Assembly (NCBI RefSeq): GCF_008123515.1
Contig: NZ_VSSR01000021.1
Location: forward strand, 310,001-374,000
Source: Bradyrhizobium cytisi
GTDB taxonomy: Bacteria; Pseudomonadota; Alphaproteobacteria; Rhizobiales; Xanthobacteraceae
Direction: 5' to 3'
DNA: 64,000 nucleotides
This document shows positions 31,889-42,103 of this stretch, one piece after another (position 1 is the stretch's first letter; the number at the start of each line of letters is the position of its first letter). The position numbers and the translations under genes are program-made. Below the pieces are notes generated by a model. The model was not told the DNA's origin, searched no databases, and saw only the letters and a program-made list of their open reading frames with translations.

Positions 31889-32859
31889 TTTCCTTCGTGG
31901 TGAAGCGTGCACTCGCCGCGTTCGCGGTGCTCTTGTTCGCGACGGCTGCGTTCGCGCAGGATTTTCCAAAACATCCGATCACCATGATCGTGCCGTTCGC
32001 GGCCGGCGGCACCTCGGACGTGATCGCGCGCACGGTGGCCGAACAGATGGGCGTGGCGCTCGGCCAGTCCATCGTGATCGAGAACGTTGCGGGGGCCGGC
32101 GGCTCGACCGCGCTGGCACGCGCTTCGCGTGCCGAGCCTGATGGTTACACCATCGCGATCGGCAATGCCGGCACCAATGCCGCGACCTACACGATCTATC
32201 CCAAGCTGCCGTTCACGCCGGAGTCTTTTGCGCCGATCGGCATGGTGGCCAAGACCTTCGGCATCATCGCGCTACGCAAGGATTTTCCGGCGAAAGATCT
32301 GAAGGAGTTCATCGCCTACGCCAAGGCCAACCCGGGCAAGATCAATCTCGGCCATGCCGGCGTCGGCTCGTCGAACTACCTCATCTGCAAGAGTTTCGTG
32401 ACGGCCGCCGGGATCGACGCGACGCTGGTCGGCTATCGCGGCGCGTCGCCCGCGCTGACCGATGCGATCGGCAGCCAGATCGACGGCGTCTGTGACGCAG
32501 CGGCCTCGGTCTCGCAGTCGATCAACGAAAAGCTGGTGAAAGGGCTCGTGGTCGGCTCGACGGTGCGGCTCGCGACGCTGCCCGATCTGCCGACATCAGC
32601 CGAAGCCGGCCTGCCCGAATTCGAGGCGCAGGGCTGGAACGGCCTGTTCGCGCCCAAGGGCACGCCGCCGACCATCATCGCCAGGCTGAACGCGGCTGCG
32701 CGCGCGGCCGTGGAAACCGACGCGGTGAAGAAGCGTTTTGCCGAGCTTTCGACCGTCGCGCCCGATCCCGACGAGCACACGCCCGAGGTGCTGCAAAAGC
32801 TCGTGACACGCGACGTAGAGAAATACCGGAAGATGCTGGCCGACGAGGGCAAGCAGTAG
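31885..32859 (+). CDS. Tripartite tricarboxylate transporter (TctC/Bug) binding protein, orphan
   Basis: 324 residues. GTG start at 31885 overlaps the purQ stop as GTGA, indicating coupled translation. Signal peptide ([22 protein letters not shown]). The Bug family pattern is clear: [17 protein letters not shown] ([26 protein letters not shown]), [58 protein letters not shown]. No tctA or tctB membrane genes are adjacent, so it is one of the orphan receptors common in this lineage. Ligand unknown. Confidence 0.9.
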   Translation: MISFVVKRALAAFAVLLFATAAFAQDFPKHPITMIVPFAAGGTSDVIARTVAEQMGVALGQSIVIENVAGAGGSTALARASRAEPDGYTIAIGNAGTNAATYTIYPKLPFTPESFAPIGMVAKTFGIIALRKDFPAKDLKEFIAYAKANPGKINLGHAGVGSSNYLICKSFVTAAGIDATLVGYRGASPALTDAIGSQIDGVCDAAASVSQSINEKLVKGLVVGSTVRLATLPDLPTSAEAGLPEFEAQGWNGLFAPKGTPPTIIARLNAAARAAVETDAVKKRFAELSTVAPDPDEHTPEVLQKLVTRDVEKYRKMLADEGKQ

Positions 32860-32897
32860 AGGTTCGCGCTAGCGGCGCGAAAATGAAAAGTGCGGCG

Positions 32898-33377
32898 CTA
32901 TGCGTTTGCCTGCAGTGCCGGCTTCCGCTTCACGCGTTTGATCGTGCCGGAGAACGTGAACAGCGGCCGGTCGGCTGAGCTCAGCTTGCCCCGCAGGAAG
33001 ATCAGGGAGCCACCGGCCCGGGACACTTCGCCTGTGCATTCGACCAGCTCGCCCTCGCGCGCCGCGTCGAGGAAATCGCAGGCGAAATTGGTGGTCACGG
33101 CCGGGCCATCCAACTCGTGGGTGGCGATTGCGAACAGGCAATAGTCCGCGAAGGCCATGAAGCAGCCGCCGTGGACATTTCCGGAGCCGTTGAGGTGCTT
33201 TTTCTCGACCCGGAAGGCGCAGCGAATGCTGCCGTCGTCCTCGATCTTGTGCCAGAACGGGCCGATATGGCTCTCAAAACTATCGCGAATCCAGGTCCGC
33301 CACCCACTGAACTCGCCCTCGGTGGCGACGTGCAGATCGGGACGGCGGGACGGGGTCACTTTGGTCAATTCGTGCAA
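32898..33377 (-). CDS. PaaI-type hotdog thioesterase
   Basis: 159 residues with a single hotdog domain. NVHGGCFMAFADYCLFAIATHE carries the HGG turn and the helix with the catalytic acidic residue (D in FAD). The following VTTNFACDFLDAAREGELVECTGEVSRAGGSLIF completes the fold. It hydrolyses acyl- or aryl-CoA esters in characterised relatives. It lies alone on the minus strand between two pur-linked genes. Confidence 0.85.
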   Translation of the reverse strand: MHELTKVTPSRRPDLHVATEGEFSGWRTWIRDSFESHIGPFWHKIEDDGSIRCAFRVEKKHLNGSGNVHGGCFMAFADYCLFAIATHELDGPAVTTNFACDFLDAAREGELVECTGEVSRAGGSLIFLRGKLSSADRPLFTFSGTIKRVKRKPALQANA

Positions 33378-33561
33378 GGAAATGGGCCTTCAATTGCGGG
33401 TCTTTAGCCCTTAAATCCGATCCGTCAGCGCCTTGCAATTCCCGTTCCCGCCGACCCTCCTTGCAAAACGTGGGACAGCGGGAAAATGCGTCATAAAGGG
33501 CTTTTCGTGAGGCCCCGATGTTCCTAAGAACGGCCAAACGCCCGCCGAAAGCCCAAAATCC

Positions 33562-35772
33562 ATGAAGAACGAACCCAAGATCACCCCCGAACTGGTTGCC
33601 GCCCATGGGCTCAAGCCCGACGAGTATGAGCGCATCCTGAAGCTGATCGGGCGGGAGCCGACCTTCACCGAGCTCGGCATTTTCTCGGCAATGTGGAACG
33701 AGCACTGCTCGTACAAATCCTCGCGCATCCATCTGAAGGGCCTGCCGACCAAGGCGCCCTGGGTGATTCAGGGGCCCGGCGAGAACGCCGGCGTGATCGA
33801 CATCGGCGATGGCCAGGCCGTGGTATTCAAGATGGAGAGCCACAACCACCCGAGCTACATCGAGCCCTATCAAGGCGCGACCACCGGCGTCGGCGGCATT
33901 TTGCGCGACGTCTTCACCATGGGCGCGCGCCCGATCGCCTGCCTCAACGCGCTAAGCTTCGGCGCGCCCGAGCACGCCAAGACCCGGCATCTCGTGTCCG
34001 GCGTCGTTGCCGGTGTCGGCGGCTACGGCAATTCCTTCGGCGTGCCCACGGTCGGCGGCCAGGTGCGCTTCCACACGCGTTATGATGGCAACATCCTCGT
34101 CAACGCGATGGCGGTCGGTCTCGCCGATGCCGACAAGATCTTCTATGCGGCCGCCTCCGGCGTGAACATGCCGATCGTGTATCTCGGCTCCAAAACGGGC
34201 CGCGACGGCATCCACGGCGCCTCGATGGCGTCGGCCGAGTTCGACGACAAGTCCGAGGAGAAGCGCCCGACGGTGCAGGTCGGCGATCCCTTCGCCGAGA
34301 AACTTCTGCTCGAGGCCTGCCTCGAGATCATGGAGAAGGGCTGCGTCATCGCGATCCAGGACATGGGTGCGGCGGGCCTGACCTGCTCGGCGGTCGAGAT
34401 GGGCGCCAAGGGCGACCTCGGCGTCGACCTCGATCTCGACGCGGTGCCGACCCGCGAGACCGGCATGAGCGCCTACGAGATGATGCTCTCGGAGAGCCAG
34501 GAGCGCATGCTCATGGTGCTCAAGCCCGAGAAGGAACAGGAAGCCGAGGCGATCTTCAGGAAATGGGGCCTCGACTTTGCCGTCGTCGGCTACACCACGC
34601 CGAGCAAGCGCTTCGTGGTCAAGCATGGCGGCGACGTCATGGCCGATCTGCCGATCAAGGAGCTCGGCGACGAGGCGCCGCTCTACGACCGTCCGCATGT
34701 TCCCTCCGCCGCGCTGCCGATCGTGCATGCGCGCGAAGTGCCGGCGCCGATGGCGCTCGGTGCGGCGCTGGAGAAGCTGATCGGCACGCCCGACATGTGC
34801 AGCAAGCGCTGGGTCTGGGAGCAGTACGACCACGTCATCCTCGGTAACACCATGCAGCGCCCCGGCGGCGACGCCGCGGTCGTGCGCGTGCAGGACGGGC
34901 CGAAGGGCCTGGCGCTTACCGTCGACGTCACGCCGCGCTATTGCGAAGCCGATCCTTACCAGGGCGGCATGCAGGCGGTGGCGGAGGCCTGGCGCAACAT
35001 CACGGCCGTCGGCGGCAAGCCGCTCGCGATCACCGACAATCTCAATTTCGGCAATCCCGAGCGCCCTGAGATCATGGGCCAGCTCGTCGGTTGCCTGAAG
35101 GGCATCTCGGAAGCCTGCCGCGCGCTCGACTTCCCGGTCGTCTCCGGCAACGTCTCGCTCTACAACGAGACCAACGGCCGCGCGATCCTGCCGACGCCCT
35201 CGATCGGCGGCGTCGGCCTGCTCGACGATTTCACTAAGTCTTCGTCGCTCGCCTTCAAGGCGGAGGGCGAGGCGATCCTCCTGATCGGCGACACCCATGG
35301 CTGGCTCGGCCAGTCCGTTTATCTGCGCGACATCTGCGGTCGCGAGGAGGGCGCGCCGCCGCCGGTCGACCTTGCTGCCGAGAAGCGCAACGGCGACTGC
35401 GTGCGCGGCATGATCCATGCGGGCACTGCAACCGCCGTGCACGATCTTTCCGACGGTGGCCTGCTGATCGCGCTCGCCGAAATGGCGATGGCGGGCGGCA
35501 TCGGCGCGAAGCTGCTGGCAGCACCGGCGGCGCTCGTGCCGCAGGCCTACTGGTTCGGCGAGGACCAGGCGCGCTATCTCGTCACCGTGCCGGAAACCGA
35601 AGCCGGCCGCGTACTCGCCAAGATGCGCGGCTGTGAGGTGCCCTGCGTGCGCATCGGCACCACAGGTGGCGATGCGATAGCGATCGCGGGCGAGGCGCCG
35701 GTTGCGATCGACACGCTGCGGACGTCGCACGAGCGCTGGTTGCCGGATTATATGGGCGGGAAGGCGGCGTAA
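33562..35772 (+). CDS. purL: FGAM synthase subunit PurL
   Basis: 736 residues, the small PurL that needs PurS and PurQ. Makes formylglycinamidine ribonucleotide from FGAR, ATP and glutamine-derived ammonia. Signatures [45 protein letters not shown] (ATP/FGAR site) and [19 protein letters not shown] are intact. The upstream 184-base spacer shows no PurR-like site. Confidence 0.97.
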   Translation: MKNEPKITPELVAAHGLKPDEYERILKLIGREPTFTELGIFSAMWNEHCSYKSSRIHLKGLPTKAPWVIQGPGENAGVIDIGDGQAVVFKMESHNHPSYIEPYQGATTGVGGILRDVFTMGARPIACLNALSFGAPEHAKTRHLVSGVVAGVGGYGNSFGVPTVGGQVRFHTRYDGNILVNAMAVGLADADKIFYAAASGVNMPIVYLGSKTGRDGIHGASMASAEFDDKSEEKRPTVQVGDPFAEKLLLEACLEIMEKGCVIAIQDMGAAGLTCSAVEMGAKGDLGVDLDLDAVPTRETGMSAYEMMLSESQERMLMVLKPEKEQEAEAIFRKWGLDFAVVGYTTPSKRFVVKHGGDVMADLPIKELGDEAPLYDRPHVPSAALPIVHAREVPAPMALGAALEKLIGTPDMCSKRWVWEQYDHVILGNTMQRPGGDAAVVRVQDGPKGLALTVDVTPRYCEADPYQGGMQAVAEAWRNITAVGGKPLAITDNLNFGNPERPEIMGQLVGCLKGISEACRALDFPVVSGNVSLYNETNGRAILPTPSIGGVGLLDDFTKSSSLAFKAEGEAILLIGDTHGWLGQSVYLRDICGREEGAPPPVDLAAEKRNGDCVRGMIHAGTATAVHDLSDGGLLIALAEMAMAGGIGAKLLAAPAALVPQAYWFGEDQARYLVTVPETEAGRVLAKMRGCEVPCVRIGTTGGDAIAIAGEAPVAIDTLRTSHERWLPDYMGGKAA

Positions 35773-35788
35773 GCCGCCCTCCCCAAAC

Positions 35789-36979
35789 TCACAGCACCTT
35801 CGTTGCCCCGGGGATTTGGCGCAAGGCGCGCGTCAGCGCCCAACTGAACGCGACCGTCAGCACGAATCCCATCGTCGCCTTGACGATCGCTGGCAGGTCA
35901 TAGTCGAACAGCCAGTATTGCAGCCAAAGCGCGATCGGGTAGTGCACCAAAAACATGCCAAAGGCGTCCGCCTGCATCGGATCGAGTAGTCTGGCCGAAC
36001 CCGATTGCTTGAACCTCTGGAAGAAGGCCAGGATGAGAAACATGATGGCCACGCTGAAGACAGCGAAGCAGATAGCATAGAGCCCCTCATACCAGTTCGG
36101 CAGCGGCGACGGATTTCCCAGTATTTCGCGCTTGATGAAGATCAGTACCCAGAGCAGGCAATACGGAACGATCGCCAAGACCATCCAGTCCCAACTGACC
36201 TTCGCCATCCGGCCGTCAGCCGCGAGCAGTCCGCGGTCCATATTCGCGACGCCGATGCCGGCACCGAAAAAGAAGTAGCTCGCATAGAGCATCACGCGCC
36301 CGTGCTGCACCGAGAAGGGCCCGAACTCGAACCAGCTGCTTGGCCCAAAATACATCAGCCCGGGAACATAGAACGCTGCGGTGACGGCAAGCATGACCGC
36401 GAAGAACACCGCCGGCCGGCGGCGGCCGTGCAGCGACAGGCGATTGATCGGATCGAGCAGGTTGGGTGACAGTCGATGCAGGATGCAGGCAACCACGTCG
36501 AAGGCGAACAGGACCCAGAGGAACCAGATCGGCCCGCTCGGCCACGGGCCCTTCGTGACCATATTCCACCAGTACTCCGAGAAGCCGATCTCGGGATTGT
36601 GCCGGAGCGAGATCGCGTAGTAGGCGAGCGGAATGATCGTGAATGCGCAAATCACGAACGGCAGCCCAAGCCGCAGCAGGCGATCTGCCAAATAGCTCGG
36701 CGCCCCCTTGCGGGCGATGCCTGACCACGCAAACAAGCCCGACAGAAAAAAGAACATCGCCATGAAGAAGCTATCGGTAGCGAGCACGATCATGTCGAAG
36801 CCGAAGAAGGACTTCGGGTCGGTATGACCGAAATAGGTATAGGGGATGACAGCGTGATGCAGCAGCACCACCAGCGTCAGGAAGGTGCGGGCGCGGTCGA
36901 GCGACAGGTTGCGCGTCTTGCTTTTTGGCGCAGCATGCGCTTCGGCGCCAATCGTCGCTGACTGTGAGATCGTGCTCAT
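35789..36979 (-). CDS. Membrane acyltransferase (Acyltransferase_3 family)
   Basis: 396 residues with about ten membrane helices. The family N-terminal pattern is seen in LDRARTFLTLVVLLHHAVIPYTYF (catalytic-type histidine pair HH), then MAMFFFLSGLFAWSGI and the loop arginine/lysine region YLADRLLRLGLPFVICAF. Relatives transfer acetyl or succinyl groups to glycans or lipids (OpgC, nodulation-type and exopolysaccharide modifiers). It is tail-to-tail with purL and has no glycan genes nearby, so the acceptor is unknown. Confidence 0.88.
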   Translation of the reverse strand: MSTISQSATIGAEAHAAPKSKTRNLSLDRARTFLTLVVLLHHAVIPYTYFGHTDPKSFFGFDMIVLATDSFFMAMFFFLSGLFAWSGIARKGAPSYLADRLLRLGLPFVICAFTIIPLAYYAISLRHNPEIGFSEYWWNMVTKGPWPSGPIWFLWVLFAFDVVACILHRLSPNLLDPINRLSLHGRRRPAVFFAVMLAVTAAFYVPGLMYFGPSSWFEFGPFSVQHGRVMLYASYFFFGAGIGVANMDRGLLAADGRMAKVSWDWMVLAIVPYCLLWVLIFIKREILGNPSPLPNWYEGLYAICFAVFSVAIMFLILAFFQRFKQSGSARLLDPMQADAFGMFLVHYPIALWLQYWLFDYDLPAIVKATMGFVLTVAFSWALTRALRQIPGATKVL

Positions 36980-37163
36980 GGTTGCCCCGGTTGTGCCTCT
37001 GTCGCTACACGACTCTGCCGCCGGGAACCCGATTCAGCAAGGGCAGTTTGTGCCGCGACGACCTTCCGTCGTGCGTCTAGGAACCAGCTCCGCGCAACGC
37101 GGTTAGCGTTTCCGAAACCGGTGAGGGCCGCCGATTGCAGTGGCCACTGTCGCGGAGCTGGCG

Positions 37164-37337
37164 ATGACGATCTTGAAATGGGCGCTGATCTTCCTGCTGA
37201 TCTCGATCGTGGCAGGTGTGCTCGGCTTCACCGGCATCTCGGCCGCCTCCGCCGACGTCGCCCGCTTCCTGTTCTATGTCTTCGTCGTGATCTTCCTGGT
37301 GCTGCTGATACTCGGGCTCACGATCTTCAGGGCGTAG
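37164..37337 (+). CDS. Small membrane protein, DUF1328
   Basis: 57 residues, two membrane helices ([20 protein letters not shown] and [24 protein letters not shown]) joined by TGISAASAD, the DUF1328 (YtjA-like) signature. GGAG precedes the ATG at 37164; an upstream in-frame extension to 37140 is not needed. Function unknown; relatives are often stress-induced. Confidence 0.88.
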   Translation: MTILKWALIFLLISIVAGVLGFTGISAASADVARFLFYVFVVIFLVLLILGLTIFRA

Positions 37338-37361
37338 CGGCGCTGCTCCCACACGCCCAGT

Positions 37362-37450
37362 CGTCGTGCCCGGGCTTGTCCCGGGCATCCACGTCTTCGT
37401 TCTGACTGCCAAGAACCTGGATGGCCGGGACAAGCCCGGCCATGACGACG
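37362..37450. repeat. Palindromic intergenic repeat (GCCCGGGCTTGTCCCGGGC type)
   Basis: CGTCGT plus a GCCCGGGCTTGTCCCGGGC block at the left face GGCCGGGACAAGCCCGGCC plus ACGACG at the right, with CCACGTCTT between. A family very common in Bradyrhizobium chromosomes. It lies between the convergent DUF1328 and DUF427 genes. Confidence 0.8.
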
Positions 37451-37464
37451 GCACAGAACGTGGA

Positions 37465-37824
37465 CTACCCCACTTCCTCGATCTTCACCTTGTCCGGATA
37501 GAAGGCGAGATGGCCAGTGATCTCGGTCATCGCGGGGAAGGGCGTCTCATAGGTCCAGATGGCGTTATCGAGCGTCTTGCCGTCGGCCTTGATGCTGTAA
37601 TAGCTGGCGTCCCCCTTGTAGGGGCAGTGGGTGGTGCGCTCGGTGCGCTCCAGCAGCGCCATGTTGGCATCCTCGCGCGGCACATATTGCACCGCCGGAT
37701 ATTTGGCCTCTTTCAGCGTCAGCGCCTTGGCGCTCTCGGCAATCACGACATCACCCGCCGTGACGCGGACGCGCCGGGGGTTTTGGGTGATGGTGATGGG
37801 GTGGTCGGGGCCTGGAAGCTTCAT
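37465..37824 (-). CDS. DUF427 family protein
   Basis: 119 residues. RVRVTAGDVVIAESAKALTLKEAKYPAVQYVPREDANMALLERTERTTHCPYKGDASYYSI is the DUF427 core, a small beta-fold with the invariant TxCPYKG motif. Function unknown. The product is soluble and lacks a signal peptide. Confidence 0.92.
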   Translation of the reverse strand: MKLPGPDHPITITQNPRRVRVTAGDVVIAESAKALTLKEAKYPAVQYVPREDANMALLERTERTTHCPYKGDASYYSIKADGKTLDNAIWTYETPFPAMTEITGHLAFYPDKVKIEEVG

Positions 37825-38034
37825 GATTTCACGCCTTTTCGATCAATCTGCCACGCGCGGCACTTTGTCGTGCCTTTATCCTGATGGGATCAGGGATATA
37901 GTGCCTGAAGGCGTGACGTAGAAGGCCGTTCACGCTAAGTTTGGCCCTGCCGGCAAGTTTGGCTTTGCAGGGCCGGACCCCGGCAAGGCGATTCGACGCC
38001 GAGGCTGTAAGCCGACACAAGGAGCAAGACCCGA

Positions 38035-38271
38035 ATGCCCATGGACGCCCACGATATCGAGGCGATGATCAAGGCCGCAATCCCCGATGCCGAGGTGACC
38101 ATCCGTGACCTCGCCGGCGATGGCGACCATTATGCCGCGACCGTGATCTCGGAATCCTTCCGCGGCAAATCCCGCGTCCAGCAGCACCAGATCGTCTATC
38201 GGTCCCTGCAGGGTCAGATGGGCGGCGTGCTGCATGCGCTGGCGCTGCAAACCGGCGTACCAAGTACTTGA
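38035..38271 (+). CDS. BolA family protein
   Basis: 78 residues. BolA-like proteins bind a [2Fe-2S] cluster with monothiol glutaredoxins and affect iron homeostasis. IEAMIKAAIPDAEVTIRDLAGDGDHYAATVISESFRGKSRVQQHQIVYRSL contains the helix-turn-strand and the invariant VxQHQxVY-type motif with the cluster-ligand histidine. Its normal partner grxD is 3.8 kb downstream here, with ltrA and egtDB between. Confidence 0.93.
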   Translation: MPMDAHDIEAMIKAAIPDAEVTIRDLAGDGDHYAATVISESFRGKSRVQQHQIVYRSLQGQMGGVLHALALQTGVPST

Positions 38272-38307
38272 ATAATTTGGACCTGACCTGATCGCGCGAC
38301 GGGGACG

Positions 38308-39504
38308 ATGATGGCGGCCGACAACCCGCGCGGCGCGATGTTTCGCGTGGTCGTGCCGAACCAGCCGAGCCGCGTCACCAATGCCGAGCTGTTCTTCGAC
38401 CTCGTCTTCGTCTTCGCCGTCACCCAGATCTCGCACACGCTGCTGCACCACTTCACGCCGCTCGGGGCGGTCGAGGTCACGCTGCTGTTCCTGGCGGTGT
38501 GGTGGGTGTGGGTCTACACCGCCTGGGTCACCAACTGGCTCAACCCCGAGCTGACGCCGGTCCGCATCCTGATCTTCCTGATGATGCTGGGCGGCCTCGT
38601 GCTGTCGACGACCATCCCGGGCGCGTTCGAGGGGCGCGGGCTGTGGTTTGCGCTCGCCTATGCGGTCATGCAGGTTGGACGCACTGCCTTCTGGCTGTTT
38701 GCGACCCCGCGCCATCGCACCGCCGTGCGGCACAATGCGATCCGCATCCTGGTCTGGCTCTCCTGCTCCGCCGTGTTCTGGATCCTCGGCGGTCTGGCCC
38801 ATGCCGAGCAGAGGCTGTGGTTCTGGATCGTGGCGCTGACGATCGAATACGTCTCGCCCGCGGTGCGCTTCTGGGTGCCGAAGCTGGGCTTCTCGTCGGT
38901 CGAGGCCTGGGCGGTCGAGGGCAACCACATGGCCGAGCGCTGCGCCGGCTTCATCATTATCGCCCTCGGTGAAGCCGTCGTCGTCAACGGCGCGACCTTT
39001 GCCGAGCTGGACTGGACCGCAGACAACATCCTGGCCTTCCTCTCGTGCCTGGTCGGCAGCATCGCGATGTGGTGGGTCTATTTCCACAAGGGCGCCGAGG
39101 CCGGCTCCGAGCGGATCTCGAAGAGCGCGGAATCCGGCCGGCTGGCGCGGCTCGCCTACACCTATCTGCACATGCCGATCGTCGCCGGCATCATCCTGAC
39201 CGCGGTTTCGGACGAGCTGGTGCTGAAGCACCCGACCGGACATTCCGACGTCCGCACCATCGTGAGCACGATCGGTGGCCCCTTGGTGTTTCTGGTCGGC
39301 ACCATCCTGTTCAAGCACACGATCCGCGGGTTTCTCCAGCTCTCGCACGGCATCGGCATCATCTTGCTGATGGCGCTGTGGTGGTTCGCCGCCGATCTCT
39401 CGCCCTTATGGCTGTCGGTTGCGACCAGCGCGATCATGATCGTCGTCGCGGTGTGGGAGTCGGTGTCGCTGGGATCGAAGCCGGAAGAAGCCGCGGAGCG
39501 TTAA
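38308..39504 (+). CDS. Low temperature requirement A (LtrA) family membrane protein
   Basis: 398 residues, about ten to twelve membrane helices. The family hallmark is VTNAELFFDLVFVFAVTQISHTLLHH near the N-terminus, then WVWVYTAWVTNWLNPE and NHMAERCAGFIIIALGEAVVV. The Listeria member is needed for growth in the cold, but the biochemical function is unknown. It starts 37 bases after bolA and may share its transcript. Confidence 0.92.
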   Translation: MMAADNPRGAMFRVVVPNQPSRVTNAELFFDLVFVFAVTQISHTLLHHFTPLGAVEVTLLFLAVWWVWVYTAWVTNWLNPELTPVRILIFLMMLGGLVLSTTIPGAFEGRGLWFALAYAVMQVGRTAFWLFATPRHRTAVRHNAIRILVWLSCSAVFWILGGLAHAEQRLWFWIVALTIEYVSPAVRFWVPKLGFSSVEAWAVEGNHMAERCAGFIIIALGEAVVVNGATFAELDWTADNILAFLSCLVGSIAMWWVYFHKGAEAGSERISKSAESGRLARLAYTYLHMPIVAGIILTAVSDELVLKHPTGHSDVRTIVSTIGGPLVFLVGTILFKHTIRGFLQLSHGIGIILLMALWWFAADLSPLWLSVATSAIMIVVAVWESVSLGSKPEEAAER

Positions 39505-39533
39505 GCTGGCGGCCGCCGGTAGCTCCGGAACGT

Positions 39534-40505
39534 TTACTCCGCCGCCTCCAGCGCGTGCACCGAGAACATCTTCGCGGCATCCGTCCAGCTCTCGCGCACT
39601 CGCCAGCCGGCGCTCTGCGCCAGCGCGGCGAAACGCTCGAGGCTGTATTTGTAGCTGTTCTCGGTGTGAATGCTCTCGCCGGGCTTGAACGAGAAGCTGG
39701 TCCCGAGCAGGCGCACCGTCTGGCTCTTCCGGCTGATCAGGTGCATCTCGATGCGGTGCCGCTCGTGATTGTAGATCGCGCCATGGCTGAAGGCGGAGAG
39801 GTCGAAATTGCCGCCGAGCTCGCGGTTGATCCGCACCAGCACATTGAGGTTGAAACGCGCGGTGACGCCGGCCGCGTCGTTATAGGCAGCGTGGAGCACG
39901 CGCTCCTCTTTCTCCAGGTCGGCGCCGATGATCATCTGCGCGCCCTTCCCCAGGATTTGGCGGGCACTCTTCAAGAAGGCCTGCGCCTCATGCGGCTCGA
40001 AATTGCCGATGGTCGAGCCGGGGAAGAAGCCGACCTTGGGCATGGACGCGACCGCCTTGGGCAGCTCGAACGGCGTGGTGAAGTCGGCGGCCACCGGATA
40101 GATGCTGAGCGAGGGGAAATCCCGCTTCAGCCCGTTGGCCTGTGCCTTCAGGAAATCGCCGGAGATATCGACGGGCACATAGGCTGCGAACTTGCAGTGG
40201 TTGAGCAGCAGGCGGACTTTCGTGGTCGCGCCTGCTCCGAACTCGACCAGCGCGGCATGTTCGGGAATGATCTTAGCGATCTCGCTGCCGCGCTCCTTCA
40301 GGATCGCAAGCTCGGTGCGCGTCGGATAATATTCCGGCAGGCGCGTGATCGCCTCGAACAGCTCCGATCCGGTCGCGTCATAAAAATATTTCGGCGACAG
40401 TTTTTTCGGCTGCTGCGAGAGGTCCCCGATGGCCTCGCGGGCGAAGGCAGTCGTCTGCTCGTCGGGGAGATGGGCTTCGGCCAAAGCGCTGGCATGCACA
40501 TTCAT
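39534..40505 (-). CDS. egtD: L-histidine N(alpha)-methyltransferase EgtD
   Basis: 323 residues. SAM-dependent enzyme that trimethylates histidine to hercynine, the first step of ergothioneine synthesis. The EgtD core is visible: PKKLSPKYFYDATGSELFEAITRLPEYYPTRTE at the start, LVEFGAGATTKVRLLL for SAM, YVPVDISGDFL, and PGSTIGNFEPHEAQAFL. The ATG at 40505 has AGGAGAG before it. It follows egtB in the same direction with a 60-base gap. Confidence 0.95.
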   Translation of the reverse strand: MNVHASALAEAHLPDEQTTAFAREAIGDLSQQPKKLSPKYFYDATGSELFEAITRLPEYYPTRTELAILKERGSEIAKIIPEHAALVEFGAGATTKVRLLLNHCKFAAYVPVDISGDFLKAQANGLKRDFPSLSIYPVAADFTTPFELPKAVASMPKVGFFPGSTIGNFEPHEAQAFLKSARQILGKGAQMIIGADLEKEERVLHAAYNDAAGVTARFNLNVLVRINRELGGNFDLSAFSHGAIYNHERHRIEMHLISRKSQTVRLLGTSFSFKPGESIHTENSYKYSLERFAALAQSAGWRVRESWTDAAKMFSVHALEAAE

Positions 40506-40565
40506 GATACTCTCCTGAACGCGCTGTCCGGCGCGCATTTGTCGTCGGATGAGACTTCAAAGACT

Positions 40566-41813
40566 TCAGACGTAATCGGCGAGCCGCAACCCCGTGAACT
40601 GCCAGCGGTGGTGCGGATAGAAGAAGTTGCGGTATGTGACACGGCTGTGACCGTCCGGCGTCGCGAGCGAGGAGCCGCGCAGCACCAGCTGGTTGACCAT
40701 GAACTTGCCGTTGTACTCGCCGAGTGCGCCCTCAATGGCGCGGTAGCCGGGGTAGGGTGAATACGAAGAACGCGTCCACTGCCAGACGATGCCGAAGGCG
40801 TCGTTGAGCTGGCCGGCGCGCGCGGCAACCTCCCATTCCATCTCGGTCGGCAGGTGTTTTCCGGCCCAGCGCGCAAACGCATCGGCCTCGTAATAGCTGA
40901 GGTGGCAGACCGGCGCGTCGGGATCGACCGGCGTGACGCCGGCGAGCGTCATCAGCTGCCATGCGCCGTCGACCTCGCGCCAATGGCCCGGAGCCTGCCA
41001 GTCTTCCTTGCTTGCCGCGGCGAAGCCGTCCATCAGCCACAGCGTTGCGGTCCGGTAGCCGCCGTCGCGCATGAAGGCGAGCCATTCGCCATTGGTGACG
41101 AGATTGCGGGCGATCTTGACCGGGCCGACGAGAGCGCGGTGCGCCGGCTTCTCGTTATCGAAATGGAAGCTGTCCTCGACATGGCCGACGGTGTGGATGC
41201 CTTCGTTGAGCGTCAGCCAATGGTCGCCGGTGCGCGTCGCGGCTGGAAAGCGCCAGTCCTTGTCATAGGACGGATAGACCGGATTCTGCGCGAAGGCGTG
41301 CAGGATGTCGGTGAACATCAATTCCTGATGCTGCTGCTCGTGGTTCAGCCCGACCTCGACCAGTGGCGCCAGAGCGCGGAGCTCGTCTTCGCCAGCTTCG
41401 CGGAAGAATTTGACGACCGCCGCATCGACATAACGGCGATAGGCGCCGACCTCGTCGGCACTGGGACGGGTGATGTCGCCGCGATGATTGCGGGCGTGAC
41501 GGGGACCGGCGCTGACATAATAGGAATTGAACAGGAAGGCGAAGTCGGGGTGGAAGGGACGGTAGCCGGCGGCATGCTCGCCGAGCAAGAACTGCTCCCA
41601 GAACCAGGTGGTATGCGCCCGGTGCCATTTGATGGGGCTCGCGTCCGCCATGGACTGGATCTGCTGGTCCTCGGGCGAGAGCGGCGCGGCTCGGCGCTCC
41701 GTCTCGTTGCGGACGGCAAGAAACGCGGTCTCCAGCCCCTGCGCGAGGCCGTCCGGGGCGGCCGACCGTGACGAAAGCGGTGAGGTGGCCGTGGCGGAGG
41801 CTTGTTTCGTCAC
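40566..41813 (-). CDS. egtB: Hercynine sulfoxide synthase EgtB
   Basis: 415 residues from a GTG at 41813 with GGAG seven bases before; the frame is open upstream to a TTG at 41864, which lacks a binding site. Non-haem iron enzyme that joins hercynine to gamma-glutamylcysteine or cysteine using oxygen. A DinB-like domain comes first with iron ligands in WHRAHTTWFWEQF and NHEQQHQEL, then a formylglycine-generating-enzyme-like domain (LVTNGEWLAFMRDGGY; LPTEMEWEVAARAG; RGSSLATP). egtA, egtC and egtE are absent from the window. Confidence 0.94.
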   Translation of the reverse strand: MTKQASATATSPLSSRSAAPDGLAQGLETAFLAVRNETERRAAPLSPEDQQIQSMADASPIKWHRAHTTWFWEQFLLGEHAAGYRPFHPDFAFLFNSYYVSAGPRHARNHRGDITRPSADEVGAYRRYVDAAVVKFFREAGEDELRALAPLVEVGLNHEQQHQELMFTDILHAFAQNPVYPSYDKDWRFPAATRTGDHWLTLNEGIHTVGHVEDSFHFDNEKPAHRALVGPVKIARNLVTNGEWLAFMRDGGYRTATLWLMDGFAAASKEDWQAPGHWREVDGAWQLMTLAGVTPVDPDAPVCHLSYYEADAFARWAGKHLPTEMEWEVAARAGQLNDAFGIVWQWTRSSYSPYPGYRAIEGALGEYNGKFMVNQLVLRGSSLATPDGHSRVTYRNFFYPHHRWQFTGLRLADYV

Positions 41814-42103
41814 GTTTTTCTCCAGACAGGACAAGAGAACGTTGTTGGCGGGACCCGGTTCCAAAACCGAGGTTCGTCCTAGATAGGGGCTCTGTTACGG
41901 TATGAAAGTCCTCCCCGCTGATGATATTCGTGCCGTCATGCAATGGGGCCGGGGCCGTCAGGCCTGGCCCCGGGGGGCCGTTCGCCGCCATTTTACTTTG
42001 GATGCACAACGGTTTGGGCTACATATATAGCCAGGTATCGGGTTAGATCGGCTGAGCCGGCCCGGATTGATAGGTGAGGGCTCTGCCCCAGAAGGACACG
42101 GAT

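Noticed and set aside
41814..41864. TTG start extending egtB by 17 residues
   Set aside because: No ribosome binding site, while the GTG at 41813 has GGAG at the right distance.
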